Assembly (NCBI GenBank): GCA_038078755.1
Contig: JBBTSQ010000028.1
Span: 1 to 64,000 of the forward strand
Length of the DNA stretch: 64,000 nucleotides
Source: JBBTSQ01 sp038078755
Lineage (GTDB): Bacteria; Patescibacteriota; Minisyncoccia; Phycocordibacterales; JBAYGS01
Direction: 5' to 3'
The position numbers and the translations under genes are program-made. The notes below the pieces were generated by a model, which did no database searches, was not told the DNA's origin, and worked only from the letters and a program-made list of their open reading frames with translations. Of the stretch, positions 24,683 to 32,938 are shown piece by piece; within the stretch, counting starts at the first letter, position 1; every line of letters begins with the position of its first letter.

Positions 24683-25993
24683 CTACCGATTTACAATCTG
24701 CGCAATCTCGCTTTCAGATGTAGATACCTCAACTCCCGTTTCAAGGTGCTTGATTTTGAATTGGCCACTGGCAATTTCGCTCGCACCGATCACGGTCACA
24801 AACGGAATTTTGTTTTTATCAGCATATTTAATCTGATCACCGATTTTCTTTCCAGAATAGTCGAGAGCGACGGAGACACCAGATTCACGGAGGGTCTGGG
24901 CGAGGTCTTGGGCAAAACCCATCGAACTCTCGTCTGCTATTGCTATGTATAATCGGGTCTGATTGTCAGTTGTTGGTAATAAGTTGTAAGTTGTCAGTAA
25001 ATCCTTCATCACCACATCACCCGCACCAAAGCCGACTGCGGGCACTTTTTCTTGTCCGAAGATGGCAAGTAGGTCGTCGTAGCGTCCGCCGCCAAAAATC
25101 GATCGACGGTTGTCCGGGTTTGTATCAAAGACTTCAAAAATCGTGCCCGTGTAGTAATCAAAGCCCCGCATCAGTGTCTGGTCGAAGCGAACATTGGTGA
25201 TGCCAAGTTTTTCGAGATTTTCGATGACGGATTGCGTTTCGACGATTCCTTCGTGTGCGCGGAGAGGGACGGGGAGGGCTGATACGAAGTGTTCGAAATT
25301 TTGTGAATTGATCAATGTTTTAAAAAGGTCGAATTTGAGACCGACAATCACTTCGGTCTTTTTGTCGAAATCTTCTGCAGACATTTTGGCCTTTCGGTCG
25401 ATGAGTTTGGCAAGCGCGTGACTCTTATCCGCTGAAAGCTCAAGCACGTCGTTTAGAATGAAGTTTACAATCTTGCGATTGTTGAGACGGACTTCAAATT
25501 GTGTGTCGGTAAGTCCAAAGCCGCGCAAAATTTCGACTGCCATCGAGATCACCTCCACTTCTGCTTGAAGCGATTTTACTCCAAAGAGATCAACATTGAG
25601 TTGCCAGTGTTCACGCAAGCGTCCGCGCTGGGGTTGTTCGTAACGGAAGAGGTTTGGGATGGAGTACCAGCGCAAAGGGAAAGACAGTTCACGCTTTTTT
25701 GATGCAACCATTCGAGCGACGGTCGGGGTCATTTCTGGACGCAAGGTGACTTCGCGGTCGCCACGGTCGGTGAAAGTATACGTCTGTTCATTGATCAGCT
25801 CTTCACCCGATTTTGCACGATAGAGATCGGCAGGTTCTAACACGCTGGCACTGTATTCACTATAGCCAAATTGCTCCACCACTTTTTTCCACGTGGAGAA
25901 GATATAGCTTTGCACTGCCATATCTTTCGGATAAAAGTCGCGCACCCCTTTGTACGTATCGGTAGAGAGTTTTTTGCTTGCGTTTTCTGGCAT
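24683..25993 (-). CDS. hisS: Histidyl-tRNA synthetase
   Basis: HisRS charges tRNA-His with histidine. It is a class II synthetase. Motif 1 corresponds to GVRDFYPKDM and following helix. Motif 2 is TLRPEMTPTVARMV (residues about 77-90) and continues to RYEQPQRGRLREHWQ. The histidine-specific stretch is LMRGFDYYTGTIFEVF, and motif 3 is VPAVGFGAGDVVM. The C-terminal anticodon-binding domain begins at LYIAIADES. The linker between the domains, LLTTYNLLPTTDNQTR, is encoded by a short-word repeat that also occurs between genes here (see findings). TAGAAT lies 9 bp before the ATG with TTGTAT 17 bp further up, suggesting a near-leaderless mRNA. Confidence 0.97.
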   Translation of the reverse strand: MPENASKKLSTDTYKGVRDFYPKDMAVQSYIFSTWKKVVEQFGYSEYSASVLEPADLYRAKSGEELINEQTYTFTDRGDREVTLRPEMTPTVARMVASKKRELSFPLRWYSIPNLFRYEQPQRGRLREHWQLNVDLFGVKSLQAEVEVISMAVEILRGFGLTDTQFEVRLNNRKIVNFILNDVLELSADKSHALAKLIDRKAKMSAEDFDKKTEVIVGLKFDLFKTLINSQNFEHFVSALPVPLRAHEGIVETQSVIENLEKLGITNVRFDQTLMRGFDYYTGTIFEVFDTNPDNRRSIFGGGRYDDLLAIFGQEKVPAVGFGAGDVVMKDLLTTYNLLPTTDNQTRLYIAIADESSMGFAQDLAQTLRESGVSVALDYSGKKIGDQIKYADKNKIPFVTVIGASEIASGQFKIKHLETGVEVSTSESEIAQIVNR

Positions 25994-26016
25994 AATGGGT
26001 ACATTCTAGCTAACTT

Positions 26017-26857
26017 ATGACGAATATACAATCAATACTTTGTTTATATAAAAAAGTGGGGGAGACACCGCTTGCGTGCGTTGAGCGTTTTCGAGCGGGG
26101 CATCCCGAGTATGCAGGTGTGCCAATGACCTACGCGGGGAGACTTGATCCGCTTGCTGATGGGCTTTTGCTCGTGCTTGCCGGAGAGGAGTGTAAACAAA
26201 AAGAAAAATATTTGGGGCTTGATAAAGAGTACGTGTGCGAGGTGCTTTTTGGAGTGGAGACGGATACGTATGATGTGTTGGGTCTTGTCTCGCCGAAGCA
26301 TTTGATTGAAATTCCTGAATGCGAAGGCGGAGAAATGATTAATCGGCAGGGGGGCACAANNNNNNNNNNCGACAAAAATTGCGGAGCAATTTTTGTCGCC
26401 TGCCGGTATTGAAAGTTCTATCAAAACTTTCCTCGGAAAACACCTCCAACTCTACCCGCCGTATTCGTCAAAACCGGTCGCAGGCAAGCCACTTTTTGCC
26501 CACGCCCGCCTCGGCACGCTTGCCGATGTTGAAATTCCCACAAAAGAAATTGAAATTTTTGAAATCGAGTTAGTCTCAACTCGAGAAATGTCTCGCGACG
26601 CACTGCTCGCAGAAGCCTTGGCGAAAATCGTGACTGTTGCAGGCGATTTTCGCCAAAAAGAAATTGTCGAGTCATGGAAGAATACGCTCGAAAGTGCCAA
26701 TAAGGAAACATACACACTGGCAACTATCCGCGCGAAAGTTTCGAGTGGCACCTATATGCGAAGTTTTGCCCATAGCTTAGGCAAAAAGCTTGGAGTATCT
26801 GCACTCGCGTTTTCGATTACTCGAACTAAAGTGGGACCGTTCACCGCACCGTACTGA
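26017..26857 (+). CDS. TruB-type tRNA pseudouridine synthase paralogue, interrupted by an assembly gap
   Basis: The two halves, 26017-26359 and 26370-26857, are in different frames but are separated by 10 N, a placeholder of unknown true length. I read this as one gene. The N-terminal half has MTYAGRLDPLADGLLLVLAG, which carries the catalytic Asp equivalent to GHAGTLDPLATG of TruB. LDKEYVCEVLFGVETDTYD matches the next TruB strand. The second half has TYMRSFAHSLGKKLG, equivalent to the YIRSLA motif. The usual KPxGxTS motif is altered (LYKKVGETP). A normal TruB is encoded at 38593, so this is a divergent paralogue. The DNA around the gap is a large inverted repeat (CGGCAGG...CCTGCCG) with an inner hairpin. 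Confidence 0.8.
26360..26369. other. Assembly gap (10 N) inside the TruB-like gene
   Basis: The gap is flanked by CGGCAGG on the left and by a hairpin ending in CCTGCCG on the right. Confidence 0.95.
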
Positions 26858-27299
26858 TCTTGTGTGCTTGAGCGAAAGGCACAATAGGCGATTGCGAAGC
26901 AACGTAGCGGATAGAGTAATCAGTTAAAATAATGCAATCAATAGTGCTCAAAAAAACCAACGCGATCAAGAGACTTTTTCGAGTATTGGTCCAATGTCCT
27001 CGGCTGGCGATTTCGTATGGTAAGAAAATAGCATAGAGACTCAAGGCGACTGGAATCAACAGAAACACCACAAACAATGCGCCCCAGAAAAGATAGCTAA
27101 GTGATAACAGAGGAGCGGAAGTCACGATGGTGTAGAAAATAAATTGAATAGCCAAGACGATATTGTTGGCGTAAAAAATAGTGACGTAGATAAAGAAAAA
27201 CAAATACATCGCGCTGAAAAATGAGCGGATGACGGGGCCAAAATAAAAATCAGAGACTTTTTTCAAATAACTTCGTTCATCTTCCTCGTGTGTGACCAT
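26841..27299 (-). CDS. Hypothetical membrane protein (152 aa)
   Basis: The protein has an acidic N-terminus and about four hydrophobic segments (residues about 28-50, 55-70, 70-95 and 105-125). I do not recognise a family. It converges on the TruB-like gene with a 17-bp overlap of 3' ends. TATACT lies 10 bp before the ATG on the minus strand, with TTGATA upstream at a wide 19-bp spacing. The transcript would be nearly leaderless. Confidence 0.7.
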   Translation of the reverse strand: MVTHEEDERSYLKKVSDFYFGPVIRSFFSAMYLFFFIYVTIFYANNIVLAIQFIFYTIVTSAPLLSLSYLFWGALFVVFLLIPVALSLYAIFLPYEIASRGHWTNTRKSLLIALVFLSTIDCIILTDYSIRYVASQSPIVPFAQAHKISTVR

Positions 27300-27418
27300 A
27301 GATAGGGCTAGTATACCACGATTAATTTCGTGGTTATCAACACACGTCTCGTTTTGTGTATTTTAAGCCTCTGTAGAGCCATATTTATGATGGACGGTAC
27401 CGTAATCCACTTCAGGAC

Positions 27419-27446
27419 TTGCATTTTTTTACAGAAGGTGTATACT
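27419..27446 (+). promoter_or_regulatory. Promoter of the RRM protein gene
   Basis: TTGCAT (27419-27424) and TATACT (27441-27446) are 16 bp apart. The leader is about 80 nt. The region upstream contains a CCACGA/TCGTGG hairpin. Confidence 0.65.
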
Positions 27447-27533
27447 ATAGGGGTCGTGGATATTTTCTCGTCGGGTCAAAAAGCCAGTAGAGAAGGTCGG
27501 TCTAACGATAGTTATTTATAAAAAATTCTCTAC

Positions 27534-27845
27534 ATGGCAAAGAAATTGTATGTTGGGGGTCTACCGTATTCTACCACTGATGATTCGCTCAAAGCGGGTT
27601 TTTCAAAGGCAGGTGCAGTAGTTTCTGCTTCAGTCATCATCGATAAGATGACCGGCCGTTCACGCGGTTTCGGTTTCGTCGAAATGGAAGATGCTGATGC
27701 AGAAAAGGCGATTGAAATGTTCAATGGTCAGGACTTTGACGGCCGTAAAATTATGGTCAACGAAGCTCGTCCATTGGCAGAACGCCCTCCTCGACGCGCC
27801 GGTGGTTTCGCTCCTCGAATGGGTGGCGATCGCCGAAGCTTCTAA
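27534..27845 (+). CDS. RRM-domain RNA-binding protein
   Basis: The 103-residue protein is a single RNA recognition motif with a short Arg/Gly/Pro-rich tail. RNP2 is KLYVGGLPY (residues about 4-12) and RNP1 is RSRGFGFVEM (residues about 42-51). Both carry the aromatic residues that stack on RNA. This architecture matches the bacterial cold-shock-type glycine-rich RRM proteins of cyanobacteria and CPR bacteria. It has its own promoter, a long leader and a terminator, consistent with a highly and separately regulated gene. Targets cannot be inferred. Confidence 0.95.
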   Translation: MAKKLYVGGLPYSTTDDSLKAGFSKAGAVVSASVIIDKMTGRSRGFGFVEMEDADAEKAIEMFNGQDFDGRKIMVNEARPLAERPPRRAGGFAPRMGGDRRSF

Positions 27846-27870
27846 TTGAAACGGGTTACACCCGAATTGA

Positions 27871-27897
27871 TACCAAAACCGCTGAAAGGCGGTTTTG
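27871..27897 (+). terminator. Terminator of the RRM gene
   Basis: AAAACCGC pairs with GCGGTTTT across a short loop. A second small hairpin, CGGGT/ACCCG, lies just before it. Confidence 0.75.
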
Positions 27898-27998
27898 TGT
27901 TGGAGTACGCAATAATTTCTTTCGATTTTCTTTTGGGGGACTTATTTCATTTACCAGTAGGGTGTGGTATAGTCAATCAATAATTAAAAGTTTACGCT

Positions 27999-28337
27999 AT
28001 GTACTATAAGTCGAAAAAAATTTCTCTTTTCATTCTGTTGCTGACCGCAATAATGTGTTCGTCGGTAGTCACCCTTTTATTTGATGATCCTGTGAATAGA
28101 ACGCTCATTAATGCTTTAACGTTCGGAATACTTCTGTATTTTCTATCCCTTGCTACTTATTTATTTGACCCCTCCAGAAATCTAAACGACATAAGCATGA
28201 TGAGCCAAGTTGACTCAATGGGGGTAAGCATTCTTGAATATTTTTCGTTTATATCTTTTATAGGTCTTAAAAGACTTTTGTTTACAGTCGCCATACAGAT
28301 TATAATCGGAGCAGGTTTTTTCCTTTATTGGAATTGA
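27999..28337 (+). CDS. Hypothetical membrane protein (112 aa)
   Basis: Three hydrophobic segments are visible: residues about 8-28, 38-55 and 92-110. The N-terminus is Lys-rich (MYYKSKKISL), which suggests it stays inside the cell. I do not recognise a family. The sequence is AT-rich compared with its neighbours. The next strong terminator is at 28466. Confidence 0.6.
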   Translation: MYYKSKKISLFILLLTAIMCSSVVTLLFDDPVNRTLINALTFGILLYFLSLATYLFDPSRNLNDISMMSQVDSMGVSILEYFSFISFIGLKRLLFTVAIQIIIGAGFFLYWN

Positions 28338-28465
28338 AGTGGTGTAATACAATGGAGAATCAATCAATTACTAAACATATTTTAGATGTCCAAAAATTTT
28401 GGGTTGTGAAGATGTCAGCCAGCTTGTTGTTGTGCAGTTGAAGTGATAAGGATGCACTGAGAAAG

Positions 28466-28507
28466 AAAAACCCCCGCGCGATAGGAATCGCGCGGGGGTT
28501 TTTTTGT
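28466..28507 (+). terminator. Strong GC-rich terminator
   Basis: AACCCCCGCGCGAT pairs with ATCGCGCGGGGGTT and is followed by seven T. It lies between the 27999 gene and the convergent typA gene. The A run on the other side may let it act in both directions. Confidence 0.88.
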
Positions 28508-28553
28508 ATTCCCTCTGATTGTTAGTTGTTTGTCGTGAGTTGTTGGTTATCAG

Positions 28554-30344
<1,791 letters not shown>

Positions 30345-30385
30345 AGGAATAATTAAATTAATTATGATTGATTACTTGACCGACG

Positions 30386-30532
30386 ACATCGCCCATGTTG
30401 AGGAAAGGGGTCGGGAAAACACTTGTTTTCCCGTGGAGGAAAGCAGGACGAAGTCCGTCGAGAACCGAGGGTTCTTGAAGAGCGACTCGGTCGCGATGAC
30501 GGGTGCGATAATGGCGATGTTTCGGATATCCA
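30386..30532 (-). repeat. Hairpin-chain element, copy A, in a duplicated typA 5' end
   Basis: Positions 30401-30440 hold the conserved segment GGGGTCGGGAAAA..TTTTCCCGTGGAG, where the dots are a short variable loop. A chain of short hairpins follows: GGAC-GAA-GTCC, GAACC-GAG-GGTTC and GCGAC-TCG-GTCGC. On the right, 30495-30532 read on the minus strand gives MDIRNIAIIAP, a near copy of the typA start. On the left, ATCGCCCATGTTGA (30388-30401) resembles typA codons 9-13, in opposite orientation. The shared core with copy B (58119-58342) shows this is a repeated element, not random sequence. Confidence 0.8.
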
Positions 30533-30578
30533 TATTAGTTGGGAAACGAAAAGAGCCCGTAGGCTCGATTGAGCGTCT

Positions 30579-30607
30579 ATTAAAGCAAATTATATAAATG
30601 CTGTCAA
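30579..30607 (-). promoter_or_regulatory. Likely typA promoter, upstream of the duplicated start
   Basis: On the minus strand TTGACA (30607-30602) and TTTAAT (30584-30579) are 17 bp apart. Transcripts would pass through the duplicated start and the hairpin chain before reaching typA at 30344. Confidence 0.6.
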
Positions 30608-30645
30608 TCGGCCATGTGGAGAGAGATTTTAAGCGATAGTTAGTA

Positions 30646-30673
30646 TTGACAAGTATTAATTAGTAGTTATTAT
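30646..30673 (+). promoter_or_regulatory. Promoter of the 30715 gene
   Basis: TTGACA (30646-30651) and TATTAT (30668-30673) are 16 bp apart, leaving a leader of about 35 nt. Confidence 0.7.
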
Positions 30674-30714
30674 GTGTAATGGAAAGGTTCGTTGTCTCAA
30701 TTCAGTAAGAAACT

Positions 30715-31197
30715 ATGAAAACACTCCTATGTGTGGTGGTGCCGGATGCCTTTGCTGTCTTTGGAAAGCATGATACTCAGGTTATCGAGTCTTTGCGGAG
30801 GATGTTTGGAGAAGACATTCTTCGTCAAAAGGATGTTTATGTTGCCTATCATGATACCACCCTTTGTGGGCGGTATGCCGAGTCTTTGCCTGATGACGGT
30901 GTCAAATCGGTCGGATTTTCCGACGAGTGCGCTACTGATGCCGACTCGTTGTTGAAAGGTTTGTATCGGGTTGAGCCGGAATTGTATACGAATCAGGGGA
31001 GACTGGTCTTTGTATCGGCCCCAAGTCTGTCTGTGTCTATGGCTCAAAGATTGGTGAGAGCCCGGTTTAATGCTGAAATCAGTGAGATGCATATTCAGCT
31101 TTTGCGGGCCACTACTCACGGTGCCTTTCTGTTCACCTCTGAACGAAAAGGTGTGCCGGTGATTGTGAGCTTTCCTCCGCGACTGCCGGAGAAATAA
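30715..31197 (+). CDS. Hypothetical protein (160 aa)
   Basis: I do not recognise this protein. It has a hydrophobic start (MKTLLCVVVPDAFAVFG) that reads as a buried beta strand rather than a signal peptide. Mixed alpha/beta sequence follows, with a C-terminal GVPVIVSFPPRLPEK. A clear promoter precedes it and a clear terminator follows. It is an isolated orphan gene like those at 1550 and 32447. Confidence 0.72.
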   Translation: MKTLLCVVVPDAFAVFGKHDTQVIESLRRMFGEDILRQKDVYVAYHDTTLCGRYAESLPDDGVKSVGFSDECATDADSLLKGLYRVEPELYTNQGRLVFVSAPSLSVSMAQRLVRARFNAEISEMHIQLLRATTHGAFLFTSERKGVPVIVSFPPRLPEK

Positions 31198-31202
31198 GAC
31201 GT

Positions 31203-31244
31203 AGCCCTGTTTGGTTTTAGGAAAAACCAAACAGGGCTTTTTCG
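31203..31244 (+). terminator. Terminator of the 30715 gene
   Basis: AGCCCTGTTTGGTTTT pairs with AAAACCAAACAGGGCT around AGGA and is followed by a T tract. Confidence 0.92.
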
Positions 31245-31257
31245 TACTTTATACCAA

Positions 31258-31288
31258 AAGAAAACACCCGCCGTAAAACGGGGGGTGC
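31258..31288 (-). terminator. Terminator of the 31305 gene
   Basis: On the minus strand CACCCCCCG and CGGCGGGTG form an imperfect stem followed by TTTT. Confidence 0.65.
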
Positions 31289-31304
31289 TATGAAATGCAA
31301 TTGG

Positions 31305-32102
31305 TTATACCAGAACAATCTGGCGAGACTCGGGCTGTGGTAGCACAGGAATCGCTCCATGATGGATTGCCGGAGGTTGCACGACATTGAGCGGAGACGA
31401 GTGAATCGGATGAGTCACCTGTTTCTCTGCGGCCGTCAGATTAACCGATGTGATGAATGAGACTACATCGGGGTAGATCCGATTTGGGATAGCCTCAAGT
31501 GGGCCGTTGGCGTTGACTTGAAAGACTCGACAGCCGACTTCTCTCCGGCCGTTGATCAAGCCAATGAGACCGTCGTCATATTCCCGGTATCGACGGTTGA
31601 ATACGGTAATTTCGCTGTCCATTCTCGGCGCTTGATTTGTGTTTCGATGCAGGAAGCGCTCGAGACAAGTAGCCCGTGAGGCATTGAGCACAATGGACAT
31701 GGTTGTGGGTCCAAACACGTGGTGTTCTTTCCCCCAACGGATTTGCTTGCCGTTCCGACCGAGACCGTCAATCACTAGGACGATTTCTCTGGGATTTGTG
31801 TGTGAAGCAAGTTTCTCCAGTGCTTCTTCGAGTAGGTGATACACCACCCGATTGGGCAAGAGATCTCCTCTTGCCAACAGGGGACAGTATTCTTCGGCGA
31901 ATACCGCATCGTGTTTGATCCGTTCACGGACCAAGTCACCCAACGCAATAACGACGATGTTGAGGGGCTTCTTGCCCCACTTTTCAAAGTAGTGGCAAAG
32001 CATCAACAGTTTCCCAAGGTAGCCTTTTCCGGCTGACGTTGGGCCACAGAGATCAACGATGAGGGCACAGTGGAGGACAAACGAAACAACCGAGTCTTTC
32101 AT
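31305..32102 (-). CDS. P-loop nucleotide kinase-like protein (adenylate kinase fold)
   Basis: The protein has a P-loop GPTSAGKGYL about 20 residues from the N-terminus when started at ATG 32102 (MKDSVVSFVLHCALIVDLCG). The open frame extends 33 codons upstream to 32201, but that part is Asn/Arg-rich and unlike the family. Features of adenylate-kinase-like proteins follow: ALGDLVRERIKHD, RGDLLPNRVVYHLLEEAL, IVLVIDGLGRNGKQ and a lid-like RATCLERFLHR with a later RRYREYDDG. It may phosphorylate a nucleoside monophosphate, but specificity is unknown. The last 50 residues are Pro/His-rich and probably disordered. Confidence 0.72.
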   Translation of the reverse strand: MKDSVVSFVLHCALIVDLCGPTSAGKGYLGKLLMLCHYFEKWGKKPLNIVVIALGDLVRERIKHDAVFAEEYCPLLARGDLLPNRVVYHLLEEALEKLASHTNPREIVLVIDGLGRNGKQIRWGKEHHVFGPTTMSIVLNASRATCLERFLHRNTNQAPRMDSEITVFNRRYREYDDGLIGLINGRREVGCRVFQVNANGPLEAIPNRIYPDVVSFITSVNLTAAEKQVTHPIHSSPLNVVQPPAIHHGAIPVLPQPESRQIVLV

Positions 32103-32269
32103 GCAGTTTGTAGTATTCCGACGGTTTGTGTTGAGTCCTTTAGAAACAGGCTTAATTAACCAATTTGCCAAAGAACAGTGCAGTTGACGAGTATACCACA
32201 TGTAGATTTTAGGTCAAACCACATAAAAAAAGAGTGTGGAAAAGTGTTGTGAAGTTGTGATGGGAGAGG

Positions 32270-32325
32270 AGCGGAGCCATTTTGGAAAATGGCGCCGNNN
32301 NNNNNNNCCGCTCCTCTGCGACACA
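32270..32325. repeat. Hairpin interrupted by an assembly gap (10 N at 32298-32307)
   Basis: The left side reads AGAGGAGCGG and then CCATTTTGGAAAATGG. After the gap CCGCTCCTCT closes the outer stem. The gap therefore lies inside an inverted repeat. The 245-bp interval between the 31305 gene and the 32447 gene holds nothing else apart from a promoter. Confidence 0.75.
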
Positions 32326-32355
32326 CCGTTTCCCTCTAGTGACCACGGGCAAAAT

Positions 32356-32384
32356 TTGACAAAATATCCACTTTAGATTATACT
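32356..32384 (+). promoter_or_regulatory. Promoter of the 32447 gene
   Basis: TTGACA (32356-32361) and TATACT (32379-32384) have the ideal 17-bp spacing. Confidence 0.8.
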
Positions 32385-32446
32385 CCTATCTCGCTTTTTC
32401 CATCACGGTTTAAGCAGAAACATCAACACAGAAAGGTAGAAGTAGT

Positions 32447-32704
32447 ATGCCCGAAACAGATAGTTCTTTGGTAAGTAAGACGATCAATCCGATCTTGAGT
32501 CAATTCGCCACCGACCATCCGGAAATTATCAAATGCCCGCGAGCCTTGCTTGCTTATTTGCATCGGCTTGACGACGTTATTCTCCGGCAATCAACTGCGG
32601 CCGGTCACTTGATGACCGATCAGCTCAAGGAGCTTTGCGAGCTCTTCTTGTTGCTTACGCGATTTTTCAAGGCCGAGTTTGGACATCTCCCGCCGGAGAT
32701 GTGA
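32447..32704 (+). CDS. Small hypothetical protein (85 aa)
   Basis: This 85-residue, largely helical protein has no recognised family. A near-consensus promoter, a purine-rich AGAAAGG about 12 nt before the ATG and a strong terminator support it as a real, well-expressed gene. Leu-rich heptad-like spacing in the C-terminal half (QLKELCELFLLLTRFF) suggests helix packing or oligomerisation. Confidence 0.72.
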   Translation: MPETDSSLVSKTINPILSQFATDHPEIIKCPRALLAYLHRLDDVILRQSTAAGHLMTDQLKELCELFLLLTRFFKAEFGHLPPEM

Positions 32705-32717
32705 CTTCTCTCCACGC

Positions 32718-32765
32718 AAATCGCCCAAGTACCATTCGTAAACGATGGTGCTGGGCGATTTTTCT
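32718..32765 (+). terminator. Terminator of the 32447 gene
   Basis: AAATCGCCCA pairs with TGGGCGATTT. A nested ACCAT/ATGGT stem lies inside and a T tract follows. Confidence 0.88.
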
Positions 32766-32847
32766 TTGTTCTGGCGTGTCTTTTTCATTGCTCATTCAGA
32801 AATGACTATTGGAAGGCTTTTCCTCTTTCCTCTGATTATAGACTCCG

Positions 32848-32931
32848 ACGTCCGAGTCGGAGTCCCGACTCGGACGTCGGGATTGTCTATCGTCTGTGTT
32901 CTGTTGTCTGGCGTCTATCTTCTGTTATACT
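32848..32931 (+). promoter_or_regulatory. Hairpin, word repeat and promoter before the exporter operon
   Basis: A 16-bp stem CCGACGTCCGAGTCGG / CCGACTCGGACGTCGG occupies about 32848-32880. A TCTRTCTTCTGT-type word repeat follows. It contains TTGTCT and TATACT (32926-32931, 16-bp spacer), 7 bp before the ATG at 32939. The transcript is therefore probably leaderless. Confidence 0.65.
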
Positions 32932-32938
32932 ACCCGCT

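Noticed and set aside
26341..26400. Apparent frameshift in the TruB-like gene
   Set aside because: The frame change lies exactly at a 10-N placeholder whose true length is unknown, so it is an assembly effect and not evidence for a pseudogene.
27330..27521. 63-codon frame before the RRM gene
   Set aside because: It runs across the RRM promoter and leader and has no resemblance to a protein family.
28352..28441. 29-codon ORF (MENQSITKHILDV) before the GC-rich terminator
   Set aside because: It is too short and lacks a ribosome-binding site. It could be real but nothing beyond the terminator supports it.
30386..30532. Explanation of the inverted gene copies as amplification chimeras
   Set aside because: Not excluded, but two loci share a conserved core (GGGGTCGGGAAA..CCCGTGGAG) that chimera formation would not create. 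I therefore kept it as a biological element and listed read checks.
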